Translations under genes and position numbers: made by a program
Source of the DNA: Gillisia limnaea DSM 15749
GTDB lineage: Bacteria; Bacteroidota; Bacteroidia; Flavobacteriales; Flavobacteriaceae
Assembly: GCF_000243235.1 (NCBI RefSeq)
Contig: NZ_JH594606.1
Location: forward strand, 62,001-126,000
Direction: 5' to 3'
DNA: 64,000 bases
In this document: one piece after another, positions 53,647 through 62,819 of the stretch
How the letters are laid out: each line of letters opens with the position of its first letter
Position numbering within the stretch: position 1 is the first letter of the stretch
Notes under the pieces: generated by a model
The model's database searches: none
Told to the model about the DNA's origin: nothing
The model's input: the letters and a program-made list of their open reading frames with translations, nothing else

Positions 53647-53989
53647 AAGTGACCATTCTAAGGAAATATGAAATACCGCTATTTGATATATTCTATTTTA
53701 CATAATATAAATTATAGGACAAATGTTATTATAAGTAAAATAGTGAATAGAACTTTTTCTGTTCTATTTTACGACCTACAAATTGTTAAACATTCGTAAG
53801 CCATAATTCAAAAACAATGGGAAGTATCTCAGAAGCTGTATTTCTTCTGGATTAGAGATTTTAGTTTAAGAAGGAAATCATTTTTATCTATACTTTGCAG
53901 TTATTAAAAATTGCTTCGTTAATTTAAAAAGTTATTGTTTTATTGTAAACTTGTTATAAAATATAATTATTTAATTTAAACAATTTTTT
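53647..53989. other. Intergenic region, no convincing gene
   Basis: A very AT-rich gap of 343 bases. An ATG at 53668 opens a 43-codon frame rich in Ile/Tyr/Asn, but nothing else supports it. No clear hairpin, repeat copy or TAnnTTTG element is seen. Confidence 0.4.
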
Positions 53990-54340
53990 TTGGATTTACT
54001 ATCAGTATTAACTTGGTTTTCAAGTTTGGCATTTATTTATTTCGGAATTAACTGTTTTTACTCTGAATTCATTATTTCAGAGTTTAAGCGATATAAGTTA
54101 CCAAACTATAGAAAACTAACAGGGTTTCTTCAATTAATAGGTGCCATAGGTTTATTAATTGGTCTTTACTTTAATCCAATATTACTACTATTAGCTTCGG
54201 TAGGTTTATGCATATTAATGCTTATTGGTTTTATAGTTAGGCTAAAAATTAAAGATAATTTTATTAAATCTTCTCCTGCATTAACTTTTGCGGCTATAAA
54301 TTTATTTATAGCATTTAAAACCTATTATAAATACTTTTAA
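53990..54340 (+). CDS. Small DoxX-like membrane protein
   Basis: The protein has 116 residues, starting with TTG at 53990. It has four hydrophobic segments: SVLTWFSSLAFIYFGINCFY, LTGFLQLIGAIGLLIGLYF, PILLLLASVGLCILMLIGFI and ALTFAAINLFIAF. It is of the DoxX-like type, inner membrane, function unknown. It converges on a second small DoxX-like gene, and their stop codons overlap on the shared TTAA at 54337-54340. Its codons are even more AT-rich than those of the surrounding genes. Confidence 0.7.
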   Translation: MDLLSVLTWFSSLAFIYFGINCFYSEFIISEFKRYKLPNYRKLTGFLQLIGAIGLLIGLYFNPILLLLASVGLCILMLIGFIVRLKIKDNFIKSSPALTFAAINLFIAFKTYYKYF

Positions 54341-54714
54341 ATAGATTCAAAGGCAATAATTAAATTCATAACAATAAATAAAAATGCTGGAAATGACTTA
54401 TACAATTCGTCTTTTACTTTAATATGCATAATTATTGACCCTAATAACAGACCGGTTAACCCCAAACTTCCAATTAAAGTTAAAGCCTCAAATTGTATTG
54501 AAGCTAATAATATTAAAGCCAGACCTACTTTTAAAAAGCCTATGACGTAACAAAATGACTTCGATAAACCATATACTTTAAATTCTTCAACAATAGTTTT
54601 AGCGTTACCACCTCTCCATTTTGTAGGTTTTTTTGGCTGAATTAACCATACATTTAAAATACTTAAACCCACAATTACTTTTAATACAATGATTATATAG
54701 TCGATTACATCCAT
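54337..54714 (-). CDS. Small DoxX-like membrane protein
   Basis: This 125-residue protein has four hydrophobic segments. A short cytosolic loop with KKPTKWRGGNAKTIVEEFKV is followed by FCYVIGFLKVGLALILLASI, LTLIGSLGLTGLLLGSIIMH and a KVKDELYKSFPAFLFIVMNL end. The last part resembles the opposite-strand neighbour (KIKDNFIKSSPALTFAAINL), so the two are distant homologues facing each other. ATG at 54714. Function unknown. Confidence 0.75.
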   Translation of the reverse strand: MDVIDYIIIVLKVIVGLSILNVWLIQPKKPTKWRGGNAKTIVEEFKVYGLSKSFCYVIGFLKVGLALILLASIQFEALTLIGSLGLTGLLLGSIIMHIKVKDELYKSFPAFLFIVMNLIIAFESI

Positions 54715-55192
54715 TAATTTCTATTTTAGTTATGTTCAATTTTAACTAATTTATAAAAATAATCTAACTAAAACCTATTATAAAAGGTATTTTCAGCATT
54801 GTTTATTCTAAATATATTTTAATTTTCTATGAGTGTTTATATATATATGATTATATTATTCTATTCTTAGAATGGAGTATAAATATCTGTCAAATAACGT
54901 TTAATCACATTTCATACACAATACCCCTTCGCTCCTATCCTACGGCACGCTCAGTACCGTTTCGGACAAAGCGTAATTACTCAACCCTCACCTACTTCAT
55001 AAATAGAAGTTCGTGAACCCTAATGGTTTCAATACATTTTCAAAGAAGCATTGGAGAAGAAAAAAAAGAAAAAATGAGGTAAGAACTTCGCTTCTACCCA
55101 AGCAAAGTTACATAACGCAAAATACCATTGGACAAATTCATTATTTAAGAATACACTACAACCAAAAGTATTGAGATAAAAAAACCCTTAAA
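54715..55192. other. Intergenic region with a GC-rich island, no convincing gene
   Basis: A 478-base gap. It is AT-rich apart from about 54925-54985, which has CTCCTATCCTACGGCACGC and CAGTACCGTTTCGGACAAAG. These may be remnants of a mobile or cassette-type insertion. No frame of note and no named repeat match. Confidence 0.4.
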
Positions 55193-55594
55193 TCAATCGA
55201 TTTTTACCGAATCATATACCTTTACCTTATTCCACAAATGGGAAGATTCTTCAATAAAAACCTTATGCGCGGGTTCTTCCTGATATTTATCCTGAATTTC
55301 TTTGGAGGGAAAAGTCAGGATTAGTGTATAGGTATATTCATTGTCCACAACATCCCTGGGAGTTTTCGCCGGGATTCCAATGAAATTGGTTTTAGCATAT
55401 TCACTTTTAGCCAGGAATTTTTTAAGGGATGTTTCAAATGCATTCCTGTCCTTAGGGTTATCAGGATTGTTCAAATAAAAATAAACCACGTGTGTGAAAT
55501 TCTTATCAAATTCTACAACTTGTTCCTGCGCCCTAAGATTAGAAGTACCAATTAAAATTGTAAAAATTACCAGGAGTTTTAAAAACTTGATCAT
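55193..55594 (-). CDS. Exported Dabb-domain (stress-responsive alpha/beta barrel) protein
   Basis: This 133-residue protein has a signal peptide (LKLLVIFTILIGTSNLRA, cleavage before QEQVV). A Dabb domain follows: NFTHVVYFYLNNPDNPKDRN, FIGIPAKTPRDVVDNEYTYT, LILTFPSKEIQDKYQEEPAH and FIEESSHLWNKVKVYD. Dabb domains form dimeric alpha-beta barrels that bind small hydrophobic molecules. Export to the periplasm is unusual but common in flavobacteria. Single gene. Confidence 0.85.
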   Translation of the reverse strand: MIKFLKLLVIFTILIGTSNLRAQEQVVEFDKNFTHVVYFYLNNPDNPKDRNAFETSLKKFLAKSEYAKTNFIGIPAKTPRDVVDNEYTYTLILTFPSKEIQDKYQEEPAHKVFIEESSHLWNKVKVYDSVKID

Positions 55595-55787
55595 AGCTAT
55601 AAATTTAAGAATTCAAAGTACGATAAAAATTCAGCTTTGAAGATGTCGGGGACAAATTCGAATTTGAATAATTTAATACGATTGTTCATTAGTTTTTTTT
55701 TAATATATATCACTAAATTGCCACTTATACAGAGCAGGTCACACAAATTCAAGGCTTCGGCTCTTAATCTAACTTTATGTTGAAATA

Positions 55788-56387
55788 ATGATGAAATACC
55801 TATATATTTTTCTCCTCCTGCTTTTTACAGTAAGCCTTCAATCCTGCAAAGAAAACAATGAAAGCGATAATGCCCGGGAACGCATCGGGAACGGCATTGA
55901 GATTAATCCCAAAGAATTAAAGTTCAATAAACAAACAGGTTCCATTGCGAATTATACTCAATCTGTTGAAATTTCTCTTGTTGTAACGAATAATACCCCG
56001 GAGCCGTTTATCTTCAATTTTGCAAACATAACCGGCAGATCTAAAGCTTCTTTTAATCCGGGTTTAAAGCGCCCCGGCAGCATTGTAGAGCTGGGTCTTG
56101 TTGAAAGACCAAACATGAAAAAGATTTTAGAGCCAACAGACTCTACCACGCTGGGTTTGCGGATACGAACAGACCTTCAGGCAAATAATTTAGAAGAAAT
56201 GCTTGAGGAATTCAGTTCTAAATTTTCAGGCAAATATGAGCTTTACCTTATCAATCTTGGGGTGAATAAAACCTTTAGAACTGAGCTCGATTTTGCCAGG
56301 ATTCAAAAAAGTTTCTATTTAGATTCTGAAAAAGTGGCTCCACAGGATTCTCTTCAAATGCAGAAAACAGCTTTTAAAGTGCAATAG
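55788..56387 (+). CDS. Hypothetical lipoprotein
   Basis: This 199-residue protein has a double-Met start and a lipoprotein signal with lipobox SLQSC (Cys20). The mature part is rich in beta strand (SIANYTQSVEISLVVTNNTP, EPFIFNFANITGRSKASFNP, GSIVELGLVERPNMK). It then has LEPTDSTTLGLRIRTDLQAN and a helical LEEMLEEFSSKFSG segment. It looks like an immunoglobulin-like domain of the intracellular-protein-inhibitor or chaperone-adaptor kind; no family is recognised. The gap that follows holds repeat copies F and G. Confidence 0.65.
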   Translation: MMKYLYIFLLLLFTVSLQSCKENNESDNARERIGNGIEINPKELKFNKQTGSIANYTQSVEISLVVTNNTPEPFIFNFANITGRSKASFNPGLKRPGSIVELGLVERPNMKKILEPTDSTTLGLRIRTDLQANNLEEMLEEFSSKFSGKYELYLINLGVNKTFRTELDFARIQKSFYLDSEKVAPQDSLQMQKTAFKVQ

Positions 56388-56418
56388 TCATATTTTTTTT
56401 AAAAACCAATACCGGTTG

Positions 56419-56562
56419 AATATCAAGAACCTCGGTGAAAGAGCTATGTCCCGGTTGCTATCGGGAGGAAAATTCTTTTGAAAATAGGAGGCATCCTGAT
56501 AGCTATCGTGACTGGGAACCTGCCCAACGGTCAGGCGGGTTAAACCCTCATGAGTAATTTAA
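56419..56562. repeat. Interspersed GC-rich repeat, copy F
   Basis: It runs ATCAAGAACCTCGGTG, CCCGGTTGCTATCGGGA, GATAGCTATCG, then GGAACCTGCCCAACGGTCAG and GCGGGTTAAACCCTCATGAG, ending TAATTT. It closely parallels copies B and H and lies in the 516-base gap before 56904. Confidence 0.75.
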
Positions 56563-56707
56563 AAAGCAGGCTCCCTCCTACCATAACCCAATTAATTCTC
56601 TAGAAACTTCGCAACCAGCATTGTTAAATGCGGTAGGGAATTGTTGATGTATTTTAGGTTTCAATAAATCAATTGCTATTTTAAGAATGGATGATTTAAT
56701 CAATTAG

Positions 56708-56772
56708 CTCGCGGAAAGCCCGCCCGAACGGGACGGGGAATTAAACCCACCGGTGGGATTTAAGTATTCTGA
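56708..56772. repeat. Interspersed GC-rich repeat, short copy G
   Basis: It has CTCGCGGAAAGCCCGCCCG, AACGGGACGGGGAATTAAAC and the perfect centre CCCACCGGTGGG followed by ATTTAAG. It is a short form of the terminus TTAAACCC...GGG-TTAA. Confidence 0.65.
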
Positions 56773-56903
56773 AGATAATAATGAGGGTTTCTACATATTT
56801 TAGTACTCAATTAACAATATTTTACAAAAACCTTTATTATAAATAGGATTCGTTAAGCCTAATTTTGATGTATTCATTTTAAATCTAACCAAAAAATTGA
56901 ATT

Positions 56904-57137
56904 ATGGCAGAAATTAAAATAAAAAAGAAAAGTCCGATATGGCCCTGGATCCTTTTATTAATCCTAATAATAGCCGGGGTATTATATTATTTATATTATA
57001 TGGGTGATGATACCTACGACACAGATGATGCGACCTTAGAACAATTGGAAGATGAATCTTACGATTCCTCTTCGGAAAACAGTAATTGGGATGACAATGC
57101 AGAAGATACCATTATGGTAAATTCCGTAGAAAATTAA
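56904..57137 (+). CDS. Small single-pass membrane protein with acidic tail
   Basis: This 77-residue protein has a basic N-terminus (AEIKIKKKSPI) and one membrane helix (WPWILLLILIIAGVLYYLYY). The external tail is strongly acidic (DDTYDTDDATLEQLEDESYD). It lies 163 bases upstream of a PRC-barrel gene on the same strand, and such small proteins often precede PRC-barrel proteins in Bacteroidota. The intervening gap (57138-57299) has no other clear gene. Function unknown. Confidence 0.7.
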   Translation: MAEIKIKKKSPIWPWILLLILIIAGVLYYLYYMGDDTYDTDDATLEQLEDESYDSSSENSNWDDNAEDTIMVNSVEN

Positions 57138-57299
57138 TAATCAAATATTCCGGAACTAAATCCTGAGCTTTTAACAGGACTTATCATGGGGTATGGGATA
57201 ATAGCAAGCTCTATAGGGACTAGCGAAATAAAAGAATGAAAGCGTTTATCACTAGAAAATGAGTGTATAAAATTAGAAGAACGAAAAAATTAAATCATT

Positions 57300-58124
57300 A
57301 TGAAAGACGATAAAAAACATTTGTATTACCTCGAAGAATTATCAGATTATAAGGTCGACAGCCATTATACAAATGTTAGCGGATGGCCGGTAAGAGACAA
57401 TGATAACAGGGTAATAGGTAAGGTTTCGAACCTATTGGTAAACCTCAATTTGGAAAAAGTGGTATACCTGGATGTAGAAGTAGATAATACCATAATAGAT
57501 GCAAACCATGATCCTTATGCAAGCCCGGCAAATAAGGGAGTGCGGGAGTTTGTCAACAAAAAGGGAGAAAATCATATTATTATTCCAATAGGGATGGTAA
57601 CTATAGACGACAAACAGAAGTTTGTGTTTACAGATAGCATAGACTATCAAACCTTTGCAGGGACCAAACGTATGACCTCCGGTGCCAATATAGACCGGGA
57701 TTACGAAATGATGGTTTTAAATTCATATAACCGCGATCGCAGGACAAGGTATGACGAGGATTTTGAAGGAAATCGTGAACATAAAAAAGATTCTGCTTAT
57801 GCCGCCGATCGCAGAAAAGAGGGAGATGCAGGTTACGACAAGGCAAATGACAATATTGAAAATATCAGAGAAGAATTGACAGCAGAAAGAAAGCAACTAG
57901 AAGAGGAAAGAAGCAAACTTGAGGCAGAAAGAAATGCTTTAAGGGAAGAAAGAAAAAAACTTGAAACCGAAAGAAAAAGACATATTCAGGATGAAACAGC
58001 TCCCGAAAATATAGAAACGGAATATGAGGAACCCGGTGAATTTCGAAATAAGGAAAACCAGTATCCCGATGACGATTCGTTTTATAAGAGAAGGGAATTT
58101 GATAGATCCAACGACTTAGATTAA
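57300..58124 (+). CDS. PRC-barrel domain protein with coiled-coil and disordered C-terminus
   Basis: This 274-residue protein has a PRC-barrel beta domain at residues 10-125 (NVSGWPVRDNDNRVIGKVSN, LEKVVYLDVEVDNTIID, ENHIIIPIGMVTIDDKQKFV). A charged linker follows. A long coiled coil (ENIREELTAERKQLEEERSK) and an acidic/aromatic disordered tail come last. PRC-barrel proteins act in stress or RNA metabolism; the role here is unknown. No signal peptide, so it is probably cytosolic, although the preceding small gene encodes a membrane protein. Confidence 0.85.
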   Translation: MKDDKKHLYYLEELSDYKVDSHYTNVSGWPVRDNDNRVIGKVSNLLVNLNLEKVVYLDVEVDNTIIDANHDPYASPANKGVREFVNKKGENHIIIPIGMVTIDDKQKFVFTDSIDYQTFAGTKRMTSGANIDRDYEMMVLNSYNRDRRTRYDEDFEGNREHKKDSAYAADRRKEGDAGYDKANDNIENIREELTAERKQLEEERSKLEAERNALREERKKLETERKRHIQDETAPENIETEYEEPGEFRNKENQYPDDDSFYKRREFDRSNDLD

Positions 58125-58219
58125 ATCCTTCTGTTTTTAGGGGTTTTCTATTTTATTTTATTTTGGGTTCGTAAGCTACTTAAATGATTTTAGGTGATTT
58201 ACGAACTCTTTTAAAATAT

Positions 58220-59770
58220 CTACCAACTTATTGGCCGGTAATCCTTCAGGAATTTACCACACCAGTGTTTTCCGGTATTGATCCCATCGAATAAAGGATC
58301 CATAACCCGTGCGGCACCATCTACTATATCTAAAGGAGGCTGAAAATCGTCTCTTTCCTGTTTTAATTTAGCCAAAGCCGCTGGATCTTCATCGGTAACC
58401 CAACCGGTATCTACCGCATTCATAAAGATCCCCTCCTTAGCCAAAGTTCCTGCAGAAGTATGTGTGAGCATGTTCAAAGCTGCTTTTGCCATATTGGTGT
58501 GCGGGTGCCTGTCTTCCTTGAAAACAGGGTGAAACTTCCCTTCCATCGCCGATACGTTGATGATATGTTTTTGTCCTGTAGGTTCCTTTTTCATGATTTC
58601 TGAAAGCCGGTTGCACAATACAAAGGGCGCTACTGCATTTACCAGTTGCACTTCCAGCATTTCTGTAGTTTCAATTTCCCCGAGTCTCAGACGCCAGGAA
58701 TTGGTTTTCCTAAGGTCCACTTGCTGAAGATCGGCGTCCAACTCCCCTACCGGAAATACTTCTTTTGCCACCAGCGTATTGTCAAAGCTATAAGGAATCT
58801 GGGATAATTTTGCCGAAGCCCGTAACCCTATTCCCGGTTCGGGTCCGTGCCAGGTAACCGGCATATTTTGGTTAGGCGATGTTCCGGTAGATAAGACCTT
58901 TAGCTCCTGTAAACAGTTCCTATGATCTTCTAAAAGATCTCGGGCGTATTCCGGCAAAGAAGCCATTGGGCGTTCTTCACTTCCCATTAAATGCTGATAG
59001 AATCCCGAAGGGCGCCTTACTGTTTGCGCTGCATTATTGATAAGGATATCTAATCGCTCATATTTTTGCTCTATAAAATTACAGAAGATTTCTACACTTG
59101 GAATATGCCGGAGATCGAGTCCATGGATCTTTAATCGGTGTCCCCAGTCGCAAAAATCTTCCTCCCTGGAAAACCTCAAAGCCGAATCTACGGGAAAACG
59201 GGTAGTTGCGATCACGGTGGCTCCCCCACGTAAAAGCATCAAACTTATATGATATCCAATTTTTAAACGGGAGCCGGTAATAACGGCCACCTGCCCTTTT
59301 ACATTCGCGGTCTGGAAACGCTTGGCATAATTATAATCCCCACATTCAGTACACATGGTATCGTAAAAGTGATGCATTAAAGTAAATTCTGTTTTGCAGA
59401 CATAACATTTACGGGGTATTTTTAGCTCCTGTTGTACTTTATTGGCAAGTGCTTCCAAATGAAGCATTTTAGGAGCGACAAAAATGCTGGTTTCTCTGGC
59501 ATTTCGGATCCCGGTTTCCTTTCGTGCTGTTTTATCCCTGGCTTCCAGTTTACGCTTTGCAGCCTTCCTGCCATCTTTTATTCGTCTGGAAAATTCGTCG
59601 CGGTTGGGTCTGGAAAACATTCCGGAAACTTTTAAAAGTTCTGTTCTTTGTTCCCTGGGAATATCGAAGATCTGATCTGTATCTTCAACCAATCGAGCCA
59701 ATACAGCTATGCAGCTTTCAATTTCTTCGGAAGTGATCGCTGTTTTAATCTCTGTTTCATTCTTTTCCAT
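58220..59770 (-). CDS. Large SDR-fold protein with N-terminal zinc ribbon (paralogue B)
   Basis: This 516-residue protein is very similar to the 10502-12049 gene product along its full length, roughly three quarters identical by eye. The same features appear: basic helical N-terminus, CxxC-x14-CxxC (CYVC...CTEC), [25 protein letters not shown] and TNMAK with no Tyr at the catalytic position. The C-terminal [11 protein letters not shown] is shared. ATG at 59770, with a -7 element TACATTTG at 59825-59832 on the minus strand. The two copies probably arose by duplication. Function unknown. Confidence 0.85.
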   Translation of the reverse strand: MEKNETEIKTAITSEEIESCIAVLARLVEDTDQIFDIPREQRTELLKVSGMFSRPNRDEFSRRIKDGRKAAKRKLEARDKTARKETGIRNARETSIFVAPKMLHLEALANKVQQELKIPRKCYVCKTEFTLMHHFYDTMCTECGDYNYAKRFQTANVKGQVAVITGSRLKIGYHISLMLLRGGATVIATTRFPVDSALRFSREEDFCDWGHRLKIHGLDLRHIPSVEIFCNFIEQKYERLDILINNAAQTVRRPSGFYQHLMGSEERPMASLPEYARDLLEDHRNCLQELKVLSTGTSPNQNMPVTWHGPEPGIGLRASAKLSQIPYSFDNTLVAKEVFPVGELDADLQQVDLRKTNSWRLRLGEIETTEMLEVQLVNAVAPFVLCNRLSEIMKKEPTGQKHIINVSAMEGKFHPVFKEDRHPHTNMAKAALNMLTHTSAGTLAKEGIFMNAVDTGWVTDEDPAALAKLKQERDDFQPPLDIVDGAARVMDPLFDGINTGKHWCGKFLKDYRPISW

Positions 59771-59824
59771 AAACTACATCCTATCGGGTAATTAGCAGAA
59801 ACCCATTACTTAATTTTTGAAGCA

Positions 59825-59832
59825 CAAATGTA
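59825..59832 (-). promoter_or_regulatory. -7 promoter element for SDR paralogue B (TACATTTG on minus strand)
   Basis: The plus strand reads CAAATGTA. It lies 54 bases upstream of the ATG at 59770. Confidence 0.5.
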
Positions 59833-59915
59833 GTTTTAAAAACAGTATTGTAGGATAAAACTGAAGTCATAAAAATGACTTGTTTAAATGGATGGTAACT
59901 TAGGATTGAAGAGGA

Positions 59916-60038
59916 ATCAAGAACCTCGGGGCAAGCCCGCCAGAACGGTACGGGCAGGCGCATAAGGTATGAATTGGAAAATATTTTTAAAAACTCGATG
60001 CAAACCCCGGGGAATTAAACCCTCAATGAGGGATTAAA
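59916..60038. repeat. Interspersed GC-rich repeat, copy H
   Basis: This near-complete copy has ATCAAGAACCTCGGGGCAAG, CGCCAGAACGGTACGGGCAG, TATGAATTGGAAAATATTTT and AATTAAACCCTCAATGAGGG followed by ATTAA. It is the clearest example of the terminal near-palindrome TTAAACCCTCA-A-TGAGGGATTAA. Confidence 0.8.
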
Positions 60039-60115
60039 TACAACGGCCGAAAGCAATTATTTTTAGCAAGGCTAGGCTGCTCTAATAGAAGTAATGAAAG
60101 GGCTCACAACAAAAT

Positions 60116-60143
60116 ATAAAAAACCCCGACAAAAGCCGGGGTT
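60116..60143 (-). terminator. Rho-independent terminator after lon
   Basis: The stem AACCCCG/CGGGGTT has an eight-base loop. On the minus strand it is followed by a T-run. It lies ten bases beyond the lon stop. Confidence 0.9.
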
Positions 60144-60152
60144 GGTATTCTT

Positions 60153-62603
60153 CTACAGTGTCTTTGCGTTCTTCACCTTTTCATCGGTGAGAGCAAGCTT
60201 TATTACCTCATCCATATCATTTACGTAATGGAACGTAAGTCCCGATAGATATTCTGCTTTTATTTCTTTAATATCACGTTCGTTCTCTACACAAAGAATG
60301 ATCTCTGTAATTCTGGCGCGTTTAGCTGCCAGGATCTTCTCTTTGATACCTCCTACCGGTAGCACTTTTCCGCGTAATGTAATCTCCCCGGTCATAGCCA
60401 GATTTTTCTTCACTTTTCTCTGTGTAAATAAAGAGATAAGCGAGGTTAACATGGTAACCCCTGCGCTTGGACCGTCTTTTGGTGTTGCTCCTTCCGGTAC
60501 GTGAATGTGAACATTGTAATTTCCAAATATATCTGGATTAATCCCAAAGGATTCTGCATTGGATTTTATGTATTCCAGGGCTATGGTAGCCGATTCTTTC
60601 ATCACCTTACCTAAATTCCCGGTAATATTAAGGGTGCCTTTTCCTTTGGATAAAATAGATTCAATAAAAAGGATATCACCTCCTACCTGTGTCCAGGCAA
60701 GTCCTGTAACCACTCCCGCAACATCGTTGCTTTCATATTTATCGCGTTCCAATCTTGGACTCTTCAAAACATCAACCACATCCTGATTGCTTATCTTGAT
60801 ATGGTATGCTTCATCCATAGCAATGTTTTTGGCAGCATAGCGTACCATTTTTGCTATTTGTTTTTCAAGGATTCGAACTCCGGACTCTCTGGTATATCCT
60901 TCAATGATCTTTTCCAACTGAGCTTTTCCTATTTTCAAATGTTCTTTAGTTAAGCCGTGTTCTTTTAACTGCTTAGGCAACAAATGCTGTTTTGCAATTT
61001 CTATTTTTTCTTCGGTGGTATATCCGGTAACATTGATTATTTCCATTCGGTCCCTTAATGCAGGCTGAATAGAATTCAATGTATTTGCCGTAGCTATGAA
61101 CATCACCTTGGAAAGATCAAATCCCATTTCAAGGAAATTATCGTGAAATTCACTGTTTTGTTCAGGATCCAGAACTTCCAGCAATGCTGAAGACGGATCT
61201 CCCTGATTTCCGCTGGCCAGTTTATCTATCTCATCCAGCACAAAAACAGGATTGCTTGTTCCTGCCTTTTTTAAACTTTGAATGATCCTTCCCGGCATGG
61301 CTCCTATGTAGGTTTTTCGATGTCCGCGTATTTCAGCTTCATCCCGTAATCCACCTAAAGAAATTCGAACGTATTCGCGGCCCAATGCTTCAGCCACAGA
61401 CTTACCCAAAGATGTTTTTCCAACCCCGGGAGGTCCGTAAAGGCATAAAATTGGAGATTTCATATCATTCCGAAGTTTTAAAACCGCGAGATATTCAATA
61501 ATTCGCTCTTTTACATCTTCCAGCCCGTAATGATCCCGGTCTAAAATACGTTGCGCCCTTTTTAGATCAAATTTATCTTTGCTGAATTCATCCCAGGGAA
61601 GATCCAGAAATAAGTCCAGATAATTTCTTTGAATAGAATATTCTGCAACCTGCGGATTCATGCGCTGCATCTTGGAAAGTTCCTTGTTAAAATGCTTCTT
61701 TACGGTCTCATTCCATTTCTTTTTCTTACCGCGAGCCTTCATTTCCTCCATTTCATCTTCCTGAGAAACCCCTCCAAGTTCTTCCTGTATGGTTTTCATT
61801 TGCTGATGTAGAAAATATTCGCGTTGCTGCTGGCTCATATCGCTTTGCACCTTGCTCTGGATATCATTTTTCAATTCCAGTTTCTGGAACTCCACATTCA
61901 TATATTTCAATGTAGCAAGCGCCCGGTCTTTTAGATCGTTGGTTTCCAGCAATTCTTGTTTTTCCGCAACGCTAAGATTCATGTTGGAAGAAACAAAATT
62001 GATCAAAAAGGAAGGACTTTCAATATTTTTTATAGCGAAAGAAGCTTCCGAAGGAATGTTTGGACTTCCTTTTATAATTTGTAAGGCAAGATCTTTTATT
62101 GAATCAATAATCGCATCAAATTCAGGATTTTTTGCTTCCGGTCTTAACTCTGAAACTTCTTTAATCGATGCTGTTAAATAGGGTTTTTCAGAGATCACTT
62201 CATTAATCTCAAAACGTTTTTTACCCTGGATGATCACGGTGGTATTCCCGTCAGGCATTTTTAGAACCCTCAAAATCCGGGCTACAACACCGGTTTGATG
62301 AATATCCTTAGGTTCCGGATTTTCCACTTCCTCATCCTTTTGAGCCACTACTCCAATAACTTTGCTGCCATTATTGGCATCATTGATAAGTTTAATAGAG
62401 GTATCCCTCCCCGCTGTAATAGGAATTACAACACCAGGGAATAATACGGTGTTTCTTAGTGGTAAAATTGGTAAAACTTCAGGAAGTTCCTCCTTATTTA
62501 TTTCTTCTTCATCTTCGGGAGTCATGAGGGGAATTAACTCTGCATCTTCATCGATTCCCTGAAATGACAAACTGTCCATATTCATTAATTTTGATTTAGC
62601 CAT
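60153..62603 (-). CDS. lon: ATP-dependent protease Lon (endopeptidase La)
   Basis: This 816-residue soluble AAA+ protease has the LON substrate-binding N-domain (LPILPLRNTVLFPGVVIPIT) and a helical region. The ATPase has Walker A GPPGVGKT and Walker B VFVLDEIDKL, with RGHRKTYIGAMPGRI. The protease domain has the Ser-Lys dyad (DGPSAGVTM and GGIKEKILAAKRA). Length and motifs are normal. It degrades misfolded and regulatory proteins in the cytosol. ATG at 62603 (MAKSKLMNMDSLSFQG). A terminator follows the stop. It diverges from the ECF sigma operon. Confidence 0.97.
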   Translation of the reverse strand: MAKSKLMNMDSLSFQGIDEDAELIPLMTPEDEEEINKEELPEVLPILPLRNTVLFPGVVIPITAGRDTSIKLINDANNGSKVIGVVAQKDEEVENPEPKDIHQTGVVARILRVLKMPDGNTTVIIQGKKRFEINEVISEKPYLTASIKEVSELRPEAKNPEFDAIIDSIKDLALQIIKGSPNIPSEASFAIKNIESPSFLINFVSSNMNLSVAEKQELLETNDLKDRALATLKYMNVEFQKLELKNDIQSKVQSDMSQQQREYFLHQQMKTIQEELGGVSQEDEMEEMKARGKKKKWNETVKKHFNKELSKMQRMNPQVAEYSIQRNYLDLFLDLPWDEFSKDKFDLKRAQRILDRDHYGLEDVKERIIEYLAVLKLRNDMKSPILCLYGPPGVGKTSLGKSVAEALGREYVRISLGGLRDEAEIRGHRKTYIGAMPGRIIQSLKKAGTSNPVFVLDEIDKLASGNQGDPSSALLEVLDPEQNSEFHDNFLEMGFDLSKVMFIATANTLNSIQPALRDRMEIINVTGYTTEEKIEIAKQHLLPKQLKEHGLTKEHLKIGKAQLEKIIEGYTRESGVRILEKQIAKMVRYAAKNIAMDEAYHIKISNQDVVDVLKSPRLERDKYESNDVAGVVTGLAWTQVGGDILFIESILSKGKGTLNITGNLGKVMKESATIALEYIKSNAESFGINPDIFGNYNVHIHVPEGATPKDGPSAGVTMLTSLISLFTQRKVKKNLAMTGEITLRGKVLPVGGIKEKILAAKRARITEIILCVENERDIKEIKAEYLSGLTFHYVNDMDEVIKLALTDEKVKNAKTL

Positions 62604-62819
62604 ATATTATTTTAAGTCAAACTGTCACAACAGTTATTTATTATTATCTTTCTAAAACCTTGAGTTTCTTCAGCATTTCCTAAAGGTAGTGCATTAAAGG
62701 CTCTATTACCAGTACTCAATTCAATTCCTGTGCCAGCAGGGCTAACAAAAATATTTTTTACTGAAACTGTAACAAATTAAAATCACACATATCTTTATAA
62801 TAGAGCAAAGGTTTATTTT

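Noticed and set aside
53668-53799. 43-codon frame starting ATGAAATAC, similar to the second ATG of the leader module
   Set aside because: Only the first nine bases match and no minigene precedes it, so it is probably chance.
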